Positions 25,107 to 35,630 of a DNA stretch of 64,000 nucleotides are shown one piece after another (position 1 is the stretch's first letter; each line of letters starts with the position of its first letter). Made by a program: the position numbers and the translations under genes. The DNA comes from Melampsora larici-populina 98AG31. Taxonomy: Eukaryota > Basidiomycota > Pucciniomycetes > Pucciniales > Melampsoraceae. The stretch lies in the NCBI RefSeq assembly GCF_000204055.1, contig NW_006768809.1:650613-714612 (forward strand), written 5' to 3'. The notes under the pieces are model-generated. The model was not told where the DNA came from and made no database searches. It was given only the letters and a program-made list of their open reading frames with translations.

Positions 25107-26199
25107 ATGAATCAACATCAAGCCAATAACCTTCTTGCACATCACAGTGGTAGCTTTAATCCAACTGGAGGTCGGGTGAGTCAATCAGTTGATCAGCCAA
25201 ACTTGGTCCATAAGCACTGATATATAGATTTGTTTTTGATTGTAGTTGGAAAACTCATCATCATCCTTCACTCCTGGTTTGCGTCATCCAGAAAACAATA
25301 GTACGTGTAGTAGTTTATGTTTTATCCTTTTTATGATCTAATCTTTTCATGGCTTGTAGTTGTTCAGATTGGGTCAGAAACCTATTACACTGTGGGAAAC
25401 ATTCAACAAAATGGTTATGATATGACTAACAATGTTCAGCAATCCCAATGGCCACCTCAGCAGTCCTTTCCAGCGACCGGTCTTCCACGTCTCCCACCAA
25501 CTCAGACATGCGAGGTCAGATCAACCGGTCCAATGTCTGGATCAATTCTTGGTTCTGCGGTGAACTCAGGTTCTAACCTTATTCCAAATTCGTGAGAAGT
25601 CTCTCCTTGTTTCTTTGATGACATACAGTTGGGTCTGATCTTTTTTGTTCACTCAAATAGGTCGGCTCAAATCTGGTATGTAGTTTTCTTCTTTATCTGG
25701 AGATTTGATCCTGAGTTGTATGATCTGTATTATTAGGGATATTGGTACACCTGGCCTATCTTCCCTTTCCAATGGAGCCGTCTCTTCAACCAACAAGAAA
25801 GTAATCACTCGTGTCGATCAATGCCCAGACTTTTGGAACCTCCCGGTTAGTCACTTGTATGAATGGCAAAGGATGGTAGATATTCAGGATCATAGTGTCC
25901 AGGATTACTTCAATCAAGCGTTGAAAAAAGCAGAAGACGACTTGGATGAGCCGGACTTTGATGGTAGTGACTCAGCGAAATTCAAATTCAACAGCACCTG
26001 TCCCAGCCAACTCGATCTCTTGTTCATGCGATGCCTTGCAGAACTCAGTCCTTTTGGTACACCGGGTAAAAAGTTGAAAGTATTCAAACAGTGTGCAACG
26101 TTGTTGAAGGTCTGTAAATAATTTTCTACTTTTTTCACTGCTTTTACTAACTGATACACTTCTCTCCAGACCGAACCTGGAACTCAAAGATATTTTTGA
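25107..26199 (+). CDS. Harbinger-associated accessory protein, N-terminal part
   Basis: Exons 25107-25175, 25246-25300, 25360-25591, 25661-25675, 25737-26109 and 26170-26199 close in phase (257 residues, ending TQRYF-stop). The fourth exon is only 15 nt. The N-terminal half is Gln/Pro/Ser-rich. The conserved-looking core reads CPDFWNLPVSHLYEWQRMVD to CPSQLDLLFMRCLAEL, then TPGKKLKVFKQCATLLK. PIF/Harbinger elements usually carry a second gene, often Myb/SANT-like, that helps the transposase into the nucleus and onto DNA. This gene converges on the transposase gene at 27751-29404 and is the natural candidate. I cannot see a Myb repeat. The early stop at 26197-26199 and an open alternative frame just downstream (ELKDIFENFQIVPTAK) suggest the gene is frame-damaged here and once continued to 26990. 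Confidence 0.55.
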
Positions 26200-26289
26200 G
26201 AACTTTCAGATAGTACCCACAGCAAAGTCCTTACAACACGATACTGCCAATTGAAGACTTGGCTTAAAGCCGCTGAAGGGTAGAGTAAG

Positions 26290-26990
26290 ATGGACAGTGG
26301 GACCGTCGAAGATGACAAGGAGCTGCGTGAATTGATCCACACAGTCGAGCATGAGGAAGAGGTATGTGATTTTTCCTTTCCCCAAATCCAGATCACTCAA
26401 TCTGGCTTCTTTCTTCCCTGTAATCTTTTGCTGATACCCTGAACACTCCTTTAACCCAGAACGGCCTAGCTCTCAAACTAGCTTCCAAGGAGGAACGTGA
26501 GACACTCAAGAACCGATATATGCTGGCAGAGGATTACCGTGATCGGGCTGCAAGAGGGGAAGTACGTAAGCGCTCAGAAACCCCCTCAGAAACCGACGAC
26601 GATGGCAGATTGATTAGCAGGAAACCCAAGAAGGCCCGCAACTCAGCTGCATCCCATGCAAACGCGGTCATGGAGGAGCTGAGTGCTTTTAGTGGCGAAA
26701 TGAGTAAGATGAATGAAGCCGCTTTGACCGCTCAAGCAGAGCAAAACAACAAAATAAACCTCCTTTACGAACGTGAGCTCACCATAGCTGCCGCGGAGGC
26801 TAGATCTCTAGAAGCACATCGCAAGGCAGAACTGGCCCTTGAACAAAAAAAATTCGAGTTGGCATCTGAGCAATCAAAAACCACAAACCTCACCTTAGAA
26901 GCTCTTGACGCTAAAGTAGACTCAAAAATGACCTCAATCAATGACGCCTTGGCAGCAATCATGACTCAACTTTCCTCGCGTGTGCAATGA
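26290..26990 (+). CDS. Harbinger-associated accessory protein, C-terminal coiled-coil part
   Basis: Exons 26290-26361 and 26460-26990 (200 residues from ATG 26290), joined by a GTATGT...CCCAG intron. It carries a basic patch (SRKPKKARNSA, a possible nuclear localisation signal) followed by a long Ala/Glu/Lys helical stretch (coiled coil) ending QLSSRVQ. It is probably the 3' part of the gene starting at 25107, cut off by frame damage between 26170 and 26290; it could also be a separate small gene. Not recognised beyond that. Confidence 0.5.
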
Positions 26991-27750
26991 TGTTCTCTTT
27001 TTTTGTAATTTCTCTCATTCCTGCCTGGTCTATTTTTAACTATCTTTGGTCAATCTTTAAAAGACATACACACATACAAAACAATTGCCTGATCTTACAA
27101 TCATCCCTATCTTTGATCCTCAGGCTCGACTTTGATTTACAATCTTTGATCCTTTATTAGAAATGAAAACTTTTCTTTTTTACCATTTCACAAATTTAAA
27201 GATCTTCGCAAATCTTGAGGATTCATTGCTTGATGAGAATAACAGTCTTCCCATTCTCACAAGTCTTTGGAACGATCGATCATTTTTAAAACAAAAACCT
27301 TGAAAAATTCATCTTCAAACAATTCCAAATTGAAGACTGTGGAGGTGTTTGACTCTTTGTAACAAAAACCTTGAGAAGTTCAAATCGTTTGAGATATTGA
27401 AACAGTTGCAAATCAAAGACTGGAGGTGTTTGACGCTTTGGAATGAATGAAGCTTATCAGCGTTTTGTAGAGACTCTAGAGTAAGAGAAACATCGATCTA
27501 ATGATTGATCCATTAGATCAATGATGCTTGAAAGCTTCGGATACGAGTGAAGATTAGTGAAATCTTCCATCCTTTTAACTCAATGTAAATTACGATTTTT
27601 TGATTGTTTATGAACCAACAACACTTTCTAGAGCCTTTGATTTCATCAAGTGTATGACCGTGGAATCAGACTGAGTCTCCTATCACAAAGCTTCCAATCA
27701 ACAACTTGAGTCTAAGCAGGCATAATCACATCTCTCAGCCAAAAATCTAA
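26991..27750. other. Spacer between the two convergent Harbinger genes
   Basis: AT-rich. Imperfect direct repeats of a block containing ACAAAAACCTTGA plus GGAGGTGTTTGAC occur at about 27290-27360 and 27361-27440. No coding region. It should contain both polyadenylation regions. Confidence 0.4.
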
Positions 27751-29404
27751 TTACAAATGTGCTCGGTCAAGATATTGTGCTAAAGAGGGGGGAGGAAGGG
27801 GGGAATTTCCTGGGCCTCGACCGAGACATATCAAACAATTCTTCACAAATACAGCTACATGGTAAGTTTCATTGAGTTCGTTCTTATAGAACATGAGGTT
27901 GTCTATAATCAGTAAGATCAAAAAGTCAGAGATCAGTGAGAAGGCAGAAAAGGCAGAAAAGGCTAGCTTACCCTCATACTGTGTCAGTCTAAATACATTT
28001 CGCACTCGACCGAACTCGTGCTCAACGCCTATTCGGCAGCGACTCATAATTTTGTTGAATTCAACATGTTCTTCTGGCATTCGGTCTTTGTTTCCAGGGT
28101 ATGGTGTCATAATTACATCGTTGGCTGAGTATCCTTTATCACCATAGAGGATCATTTGGCGACCACCATTACCTTTGGCATGCATTCTGAGTGTCGCTTC
28201 AAGCTGTGAATCTTTGAGAATTGCCTGGTCATGACGCGAGCCTACATAAGCCTCACTGAGGTCCACAGTGATCCCACTGAAACAACAGAAGACAATCAAA
28301 ATATCAGGTCTATGTACTGCAAATGAAAGCAAATAAAGAACTTACTCGGGGGTAGTCACTGCCTGAAATTTCAAAGCATGACAGCGCTTATGTCCATTGT
28401 AAAATAGTCTCTGATTGTGTTGTGGCCGTGAGATCTTCCAGACAGTCCCTACAATATAAATAAAGTCATAAGTGTGTAAGTTCCAATCTTTTTGGATAGA
28501 TGTATTTGAACTCGCCATCGATATAGCCCACACAGTTGTTCAACTGACACCCTCGTGAGTCCATTAAAGAAGCCGCGTATTCCTCGAGACGAAGAGCAGT
28601 CAATCGCTGGGGGCTCCATTTGAGTAGATGACACCAATGTAATTTGATCCAACGTTGAGTAAACCTAACAATACGGCCGATGATGCTCCGATCGCGCCCA
28701 AAAACCCCAGCTAAGTCAAAATGTCGACTTGGTACAGCCAGACGTGCCAGGAGGATGGCAAGTGCAGTGAGGCCGACTTCTACACATCCATTGTCCAGTC
28801 GAATTCTATCGGGGAACCCTAGAAGCTGGTGCATTTCGACAATCTCGGTTGGCCAGAATCTAGTCGTCAGGTAACAGACACGCGGCGACCAATTGTGAAC
28901 ATCAATTGGGATACAACCATCATAGGAGATGTGTTGTTGCAAGGCATCCTTCTCGAGTTGATGGGTCAGTAATGCCTGAGCCGTAACCAACATTGAAAGC
29001 CATTTGGAAAGCCTTGGGAGAGGGTTGGCGGGGTTTCCAGTGGTTTGAAAAATGCCTTTACGGGATAAACGCTGGAAGGTCCTGAGATTTTTTAAAACAA
29101 AACTTCAGTTCACACAATTCATTTGCTTGTGATAGGTTTTGAATACATACATATGTGATCTTCAAATACAATGAAGTGGAACCACTTCGATAACACTGCT
29201 AGACACCTAGATCAACAACAGGAACACTTGAAATGTCAGTTTGTATTATGATCAATCATAGCGTATTACTTACTGTATATGAAGGGTGTTGGAGTTATGC
29301 GGTGAGAGTGAATTGGGGTGATCTGGGGGGTTTTGATTGTTGAAGGTGATGAACGGTGGTCTGAGGTGTTGGATTCCTGGTTCCAACAATTCCCGACACA
29401 CCAT
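27751..29404 (-). CDS. PIF/Harbinger transposase (DDE nuclease, HARBI1-like)
   Basis: Cuts and pastes Harbinger DNA in the nucleus with TTA/TAA target duplication. Exons on the minus strand are 29274-29404, 29147-29206, 28516-29081, 28346-28448, 27972-28276 and 27751-27902. All phases close (438 residues) with no internal stop. A helix-turn-helix-like stretch reads FGRDRSIIGRIV. The acidic triad is visible as GYIDGTVW (D, created by splicing), YGDKGYSAND (D) and RIGVEHEFGRVRN (E). NGHKRCHALKFQAV and LSEAYVGSRHDQAIL are typical of DDE_Tnp_4 nucleases. The intron at 28449-28515 is GC-AG with donor GCGAGT. It lies inside the leader of the copia element and converges with the gene at 25107-26990. 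An intact frame suggests recent activity. The element's terminal repeats were not found. Confidence 0.9.
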
Positions 29405-29663
29405 AAATCATTATTTTGGCCCCGGGTAGCTCAGCAAAGAGAATCTGTGACATCTTGTTGATATGATTCAGCGGAATTCAGCTGGATTCCTACAAGTTCT
29501 GTGGCACCAGAACCGCTGGCTACAACTTGGTCGAACTTTCGCCCAATCCCTAGTCTCAGAGCGAGTTAGTCTCAGAAAAAGACTGATACGGTTACGCTCC
29601 CTAGTTTACCCAACCAGCTCTTTTACACTGTATCCTCCAATATCTCGTTTTACAGATCTCTCT
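29405..29663. other. Upstream of the Harbinger transposase, then copia leader up to gag
   Basis: One end of the Harbinger element must fall in or near this stretch, followed by the copia leader. The frame upstream of ATG 29664 is open from 29463, but the sequence does not look like gag. No junction could be fixed. Confidence 0.3.
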
Positions 29664-32600
29664 ATGTCTTCGACTAACGTCTCCGGATGATCGCTCGAAC
29701 AAGCTGTCCGGTATCACCTCGTTAAGAGCTCCTGGCGAAAACTCTAATTATCTAGATTGGGAATTCGCTCTTGAACTGTACTTTGTGGACGCTAAACTCA
29801 CCTATGTTCTCAAGGATGTTGATCCTAAAGCAAGACCATCTACGTGGGAAGATGATAATGCTTGTGTTTGTACCCTCATCAGTCGTGCTGTTGAAGATAT
29901 AAACTATCAATATCTTAAACCTCATCGACATAACGCCGCTGCCATGTGGAAGGCATTACGCCTGGCACATGAGGACTCTACCTCTGGTGGTCGCATGATA
30001 TTTCTTAATTCTCTCGTTACCTCAAAAATGATGGATGTAGACTTAGATTCCCATCTTCTGTCGATGAACCGCCTTTTTGAGAAGCTTTCTGCTCTGATCA
30101 CCGATGATTATCCTCTAACTGTGGATGAGATCTACACAACTTCTATCATCAACTCGTTGCCGGATGATTGGGCACATGTAATCACTCCTCTTATGCAGCA
30201 GAAGACTACCGACTCTATCTCTGTGATTCGAGCTCTTAAGAACGAACAGAATCGCCAAAACTCATCTGGTCATGTGTCTGTCTCTAAGGCACTCAAATCT
30301 ACCTCGACTCCGATGAATGCCAGTAAACCCTTCGCTTCGAACGATTGTCGCCTAAAGAACAACAAGTTTTGTTCCTTTTGTAAACGGACAAATCATGATA
30401 TTGACCATTGTTGGGCTCTTGAAAAGATCAAAGAAGAACGAAAGTCGATGTCAACTCCTTCTGGGTCTAAGTCCTCTGGTCAAACTCGCTCTTGTCCTCA
30501 ACCGTCCAAGGCAGGAAAAACCTCAGTTGTTCCTCTGGACTTCAGTGATTCTGAGTCGGATCGTGATGAACGTACTCAGGCCAAATTTGCTTCTGTTGAT
30601 GTGGCAAGATCATCTCGGTTCCGTGAATGGAATATTGACTCAGGTTGTTCATCCACTATGACCCCATACATCTCCTCGCTCGCTCAACTCTCGCCTGTCT
30701 CTCGAACTATTCATTTGGCCAATAACTCAACAATTGAAGCTACTCATTCCGGCAAAGCCGAACTCGGTATATCAGGTCTTACCACTCACAAGTCACTCCT
30801 GGTTCCCAATCTCCAGGAACCTCTCCTCTCAGTCTCAGCTCTGTGTGATGATGGTTTTGTTGTCATGTTTACCAAGGATGGCTGTCAAATCTACAACTCC
30901 TCTGATGATGTATCTAAGGCACTTCCAGTTGGGAATGGTGTTAGGCGAGGGAATCTCTACTATCTTCCTGAAAAGGTTGATATGTCTCGTTCTGTTTCTT
31001 GCTTTGCAAGCAAAGCTGATGTTAGTTTATTTGACTGGCACTCGCGTCTAGGTCATCTTGGATTACGACCTTTGAAGTCTCTTTTGAAATCTCACGACAT
31101 TCAACCACTTATTATGAATGAAATAGAAGTTCAACAATGTGCCATATGTGTTAAGAGCAAGATGCCACGCATGTCTTTTCACTCCCGTTCTAATTATCGT
31201 TCTTCCAAACCGGGTTATCTCATTCATTCTGATGTAGCCAGTTTTGAAACCACCTCTCGTGAAGGATTCAAATACTTTGTAACGTTCATTGACGATTATT
31301 CTAAACATACAACTATTTACCCTCTCAAATTGAAATCTGAAGTGTTCATCTGTTTCAAGAATTTCTGCGCTAGTTTCTTCAATCTCACCTCTTTTCATGT
31401 TAAATCTCTACGTACCGATAACGGTGGTGAATATATGAGTAAAGAAATGCAATCTTATCTTCTTGACAAAGGCATTTTGCACAATCCTGGTCCACCACAC
31501 TTGCCTGAGCTTAACGGGGTTTCTGAACGCTCAAATCGAACCATTGGAAATCATCTTCGTTGTTCACTTATCACCGCAGATATGCCTAAGCATTTCTGGG
31601 CAGATGCATTGCGTTATTTAATGCACACTCTGAATTCCATCCCGTGTCACACGCCTGCTGGTTTTCATTCTCCCAATTCTCTCCTCTCTCTGCCTGATCC
31701 GTCTATCTTGAACTTGTATCCGTTTGGTTGTCAGGCTTATTTCAAGGTTCCAGAAGCTGACAGACGTAAACTTGATCCTAAGGCTAAGCTTGCTGTCTTA
31801 CTCTCTTACCTACCTGATGGTAACGGCTATAAGTTGTGGGACTTGCGTAATCAAAAAGTTATCAAGTCAAGAGATGTCATATTTCGACATGATGTATTTC
31901 CGTACTCGTCAAACATATCTCGACCAACTCCTCCAACTGTTGAAGCCGACATTCCATGGCCGTCTGATCATGTTACACCACTCCTGCCGCCGCTTACTGA
32001 GGGTCAACGCCGTGCGCTTTATGAGCGAAGACTTTCAAACTCCATTCATGCTCCTCGACGTCGCCCCATAAAAACACCTCTGCCCACGCCTCCTGTCACT
32101 GCTCTTGATTCACCACTCGTCATCTCTCCAGATGATCCTTTAGAGCATCTCCAACGCAGACCTGCAAACGTAACGTTTCAGACATACACGTAAGGTGTAT
32201 TTTACGTTTGCAGGTCTAGGTCACAAATCGACCATCCAGCGCGGTCTGGAAACGTAACAGCTCACCATCCGTGTGAGCCTCAATATCCAGCAAACCCTGT
32301 TTCACACGGTCAGTACTCGAAATATGAAGTACCAACCGAATATTTGCAGCAAACTGTATTGTCCCAGTATTGGACATACATTTGGCACATGTGGTGATAA
32401 AGTCACCACATGAGTCCTATTTTCTCGTTGTCCAACCAATTGATGGCTATTTGGTGGCTCGATTGGGTGAGGGTTTGGCAACTTGGGCAGCTCAAAACGA
32501 CTCAAAAATTTATACCGATTTGCGCGTTGGATGGAACGAAGCTGGATATAAAATACAGCTGTCAAAGTTTTTCCAGCAAGCTTTTTTTGGCTCTGTATTC

Positions 32601-34586
32601 GGTTTACAGATCAGGTCCGCGGTGGAGATGCTCTTATTGTCTTGTCCTCTTCCTCATTCTTCTAAGTCCTCGCCTAATTCCAGTCTTATTGTTCCTGTGT
32701 TGCCTGCTCCGGATACCATACCTCCTACTTCCCCTATCAGTGATGAAGTCCCACTTGTCAGACCGTCTGATGTGTCGATCATGAATGATGTCATTGGTCA
32801 GGATTCACCTCTTCACACTTTTTCTCCTCCTGCTTCTTCCGTCTCAAATCCTTTGATTCCCTCCTTGTCTTCTCCACCGTCTTCGTCTCCTGCTCCTGCG
32901 GGTTCTAACAATGCTCCTTCAAATTCTAAGTCAACAAGCAAAAAGTCAACTAAGACCCCGTCTCTTCCGACTAGAAAATCGACTCGTCATACACAACCTC
33001 CTGATTGTCTTGGCAATTGGGCGGGTCTAGCTACAGATGATTCCTTAGACACTCCCCGTACTTGGAAGCAGCTTCTGCGTTCTCCGAACAAATCTCGTTG
33101 GTTACAGGCTGCAGATCTTGAATTCTCCACACTAATAGGAATGCAAACCTGGAAGCTTGTCCCACGCCCTGCGAAAAGAAACATTATCAAATCAAAATGG
33201 GTTTTTAAAGTCAAGAGGAATATTGATGGAACTCTTGATAAGCTTAAAGCGCGACTTGTTGCCATGGGGTATTCTCAAATTAACGGTATAGATTACTCTG
33301 ACGTGTTCTCTCCAACTACTCGACTAGAGACTCTTTGTCTAGTTTTTTCCTTGCTTGCTGTTAAAAAGTGGAAGGGCCGACAAATAGACATTAAGTCAGC
33401 CTTTCTGAATTCTTTACTTGATGAAGTTATCTACATGACTCAACCTCAGGGCTACAAAGATCCTGAACACCCCGACTGGGTGTGTGAGCTCCAGCGTTCG
33501 CTGTACGGGCTTAAGCAATCACCCCGCCTTTGGAATGCCGAGCTTCACCAACTTCTTATCACTCTCAACCTTACTCAATCCAAATATGATCCTACTCTTT
33601 ATTATCGCCTGAAGGACGATAAACTTGTTGGGGCACTCGCGGTTCATGTTGATGACATTGCAATTGTTGGTGAAGATTCATTTGTCGACGAAATTATCTC
33701 TTCCATCTCATCAAAATTTGAAATATCCTCTAACAAAGAGCTCACGCACTTTCTCTCTCTCGACATCACGAGAGATATTCCAGCCAGAAAGGTTTTCTTA
33801 TCTCAATCCCACCACATCAAGGAACTTACTCAACGGTTTATTCCTTCAAACAATTTCTCTGTCTCGACCCCGACTGATTCCGCGTTTAAGGATCTGAAGC
33901 CTCGTTCTCCTCAAGAGACCTCATCTCCTGGTCATTACTCGAGTCTTGTCGGCGCCTTGTTATGGGTCGCTCAATGTACCAGACCCGATATCTCTTTTGC
34001 GGTTAATCGCTTATCACAATATCTCCGAGATCCCTCTTCTGCTCATTGTTCTGCAGCTATTCGGGTTCTTCGTTATCTCTCCTCAACGTGCAACCTTTGT
34101 CTGACTCTCGGTGGTTCCTCGACTTTATCTGGATACTCTGACTCTGACTGGGCAGAAGACAGACATGATCGCCAATCAACCACTGGTTATACTTACCGTT
34201 TTGGAAGTGGTCCAATTTCTTGGAAGTCTTGCAAGCAGACTACGGTCTCTCTCTCAAGCACCGAAGCTGAATACAAGGCGATGTCTGATTTGTGTTGCGA
34301 AGGAATGTGGCTTAAATATCTTCTTGCTGAACTCAACATACGACCTCCTTCAGCTATCCCTCTTCACGTCAACAACGAGGGAGCCGAAGCTCTGGCTCGC
34401 AACCCTCAACATCACTCCAGGACCAAACATATACACACCCGTTTTCATTTCGTTTGAGAATGTGTCAAAAATGAAGATATCACGATATTGCATGTCTCTA
34501 CCAAAGATATGTTGGCGGATATGCTAACCAAGCCTCTTCCACGAGTGCTGCTTCAACGTCATAGGGCTGTGTTTGGTCTGGTCTAA
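29664..34586 (+). pseudogene. Copia gag-pol polyprotein, disrupted
   Basis: The frame opens at ATG 29664 (MSSTNVSG) but meets TGA at 29688. The body continues in another frame (SNKLSGITSLRAPGENSNYL), a one-step frameshift. Then follow, in order: a zinc knuckle CSFCKRTNHDIDHC (about 30370-30412), an aspartic protease core IDSGCSS (about 30635), the integrase zinc region (HSRLGHLG ... CAICVKSK) and core acids (DVASF, DNGGEY, ELNGVSERSNR), reverse transcriptase (KWVFKVKRNIDG, QIDIKSAFLN, AVHVDDI) and RNase H (SGYSDSDWAED, SSTEAEYKAM, HTRFHFV). The frame is split at 32143-32633 by a MITE. TGA at 34455-34457 truncates RNase H; the same frame then runs on (ADMLTKPLPR) to a TAA at 34584-34586. The domain order is diagnostic of Ty1/copia. 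Confidence 0.95.
32143..32633. mobile_element. 491-bp PIF/Harbinger-type MITE inside copia pol
   Basis: Inverted ends begin GAGCATCTCCA and continue, with two mismatches, through about 22 bp. TTA flanks both sides (32140-32142 and 32634-32636), the Harbinger signature. Just inside the left end is a hairpin (AGACCTGCAAACG paired with its complement near 32200-32217). No coding capacity. Both TTA copies are in frame codons of pol, so the two pol halves are in register once the element and one TTA are discounted. The Harbinger transposase at 27751-29404 is a plausible source of activity, but shared ends are not shown. Confidence 0.9.
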
Positions 34587-34740
34587 CTTCTTGACACATT
34601 TCCTTCTTTGTTGCCTCTGCTTAACTTTGTCTCTCTCTCTCTGATTATCTTTCTCTTATTCTTGTCTCGTGCTGCTGTTATTTTTTTTCTCTCTCTCTTT
34701 CTCCTTTTTTTTCTTTTTCTCAGTGAAGCTAGTTGGACGC

Positions 34741-34749
34741 AAGGGGGGG
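34741..34749 (+). other. Polypurine tract of the copia element
   Basis: AAGGGGGGG lies immediately before the 3' LTR start (TGTTGG at 34750). This is the position where plus-strand DNA synthesis is primed in LTR retrotransposons. It is preceded by a C/T-rich stretch (34620-34720). Confidence 0.8.
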
Positions 34750-35278
34750 TGTTGGAATACACATATACTATGTCATGAGAATCTCCGTGTATTCCCGTAT
34801 ACAGTCAGCTCCCTCTAATTACATACAGCTTGGCGGGTGGTTTTTTCATGCACTTATAGGAATATGCACTTCCAGACCTCAATTTGGCTGGCAAAACCCT
34901 TTTTGGCGGCAAAAAATCCTATGCAAATAGAGAATCATGCACTTACAGGGATATCAACTTAGAGGGAGTTGACTGTACAATCACTATTGATGTGCTTTCC
35001 CACCATTCAATGCTTCCCTTCTATCATTTCATCATCAATCAAACTCTCGTCATCTCTTGTTTAGTGCTTACATAACTCTTACATAAATGTTACATAAGAC
35101 GCTTGTATATAAACTACCTAGAGCCACAGTAGGAAAGGGTTTCTTCTCCTCACCCTTTCCATTTCTCACTTGTGCGCTCTAGGTATGTTTTCTCTTCTCA
35201 TCAGTTCATGTTTAGTGTTATATGAAATTCATCTCACCCTTTCCATTTCTCACTCGTGCGCTCTAGTTGATCGCAACA
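34750..35278 (+). repeat. 3' LTR of the copia element, with a MITE inside
   Basis: Same start (TGTTGGAATAC) and end (CGCAACA) as the left LTR. It is longer only because of the 174-bp MITE at 34802-34975. Small differences from the left LTR include ATCTCC versus ATCTCT, CTCGTG versus CTTGTG, and TAGTTGATCG versus TAGGTATCG. The flank at 35279-35283 is TCTTT. Confidence 0.95.
34802..34975. mobile_element. 174-bp Tc1/mariner-type MITE inside the 3' LTR
   Basis: Ends CAGTCAGCTCCCTCTAA and its inverted partner (one mismatch), flanked by TA at 34800-34801 and 34976-34977. The 5' LTR has the same flanks joined as a single TA (23070-23071), so the insertion and its TA duplication are proven by comparison within the window. 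Non-coding. Confidence 0.92.
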
Positions 35279-35630
35279 TCTTTGTCATATTGGTTTTTTT
35301 GCAATTTTACCATCTTCAGGAACATCAACACAAGTATCCAGTACTGGCTTCTTTAGCACAGGACTACCTATTGGTCCCAGGTGCTTCAGCTGAAGCTGAG
35401 TGCACTTTTTTTTGCAGCAGCTGATGTGGCTACTGCCTTGCAAGGTTGTTTGAAGCCTTGCACTACGGAGATGTGTGTTGGTAGTTGCCTGTGGCTACGT
35501 GAGAGAGTTCCCATTACCAACAATTACAAAACTGTTGGTTTGGTCCTACAAGCTTGGGAGAAATCTGTCAAGAAGCAATCTAAAGGGAAAGAGAAGCTCC
35601 TCCTTAGCCTTATCTTAATTTAAATTGATA

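Larger units (their letters stand above)
23020..35278 (+). mobile_element. Ty1/copia LTR retrotransposon, carrying three later insertions
   Basis: Bounded by near-identical LTRs (23020-23371 and 34750-35278), with a TCTTT target duplication on both sides. In order it has the 5' LTR, a tRNA-like primer site, a leader enlarged by Harbinger genes, gag-pol with copia order (zinc knuckle, protease, integrase, reverse transcriptase, RNase H), a purine tract (34741-34749) and the 3' LTR. After subtracting its 174-bp MITE and the extra TA, the right LTR is 353 bp against 352 for the left. The two LTRs differ at only a few positions, so insertion was fairly recent compared with the decayed hAT host. 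It is not autonomous now: gag has a frameshift, pol is split by a MITE, and a TGA cuts off the pol end. Confidence 0.95.
19497..35623 (+). mobile_element. Decayed hAT DNA transposon, interrupted by two insertions
   Basis: Transposase pieces in order: a Cys/His DNA-binding module (PKCPLDFTCLWCGKVCQGHG plus GRSKTGCPCHKKA, 19765-19930), LTLWQVRQALPCD (to about 20094), a catalytic-core piece (IPGNFTLTHNVWTVKG at about 21283, WDPETMHIKCMCHK at about 21600), and the C-terminal dimerisation region (YPVLASLAQDYL, then AAADV, then WLRERVPI, 35338-35520). The layout matches hAT transposases as I know them in rust fungi. Stops interrupt it repeatedly, for example TAG at 22997-22999 where a Trp codon is expected. 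An extra T in the T-run at about 35408 shifts the dimerisation region. It contains the 20172-21126 insertion and the copia element at 23020-35278. The outer ends are unresolved. Confidence 0.75.

Noticed and set aside
29415..29480. tRNA-like GGTAGCTCAG motif
   Set aside because: It resembles a D-arm but there is no paired T-arm (GGTTCGAATCC type), no acceptor stem and no anticodon arm.
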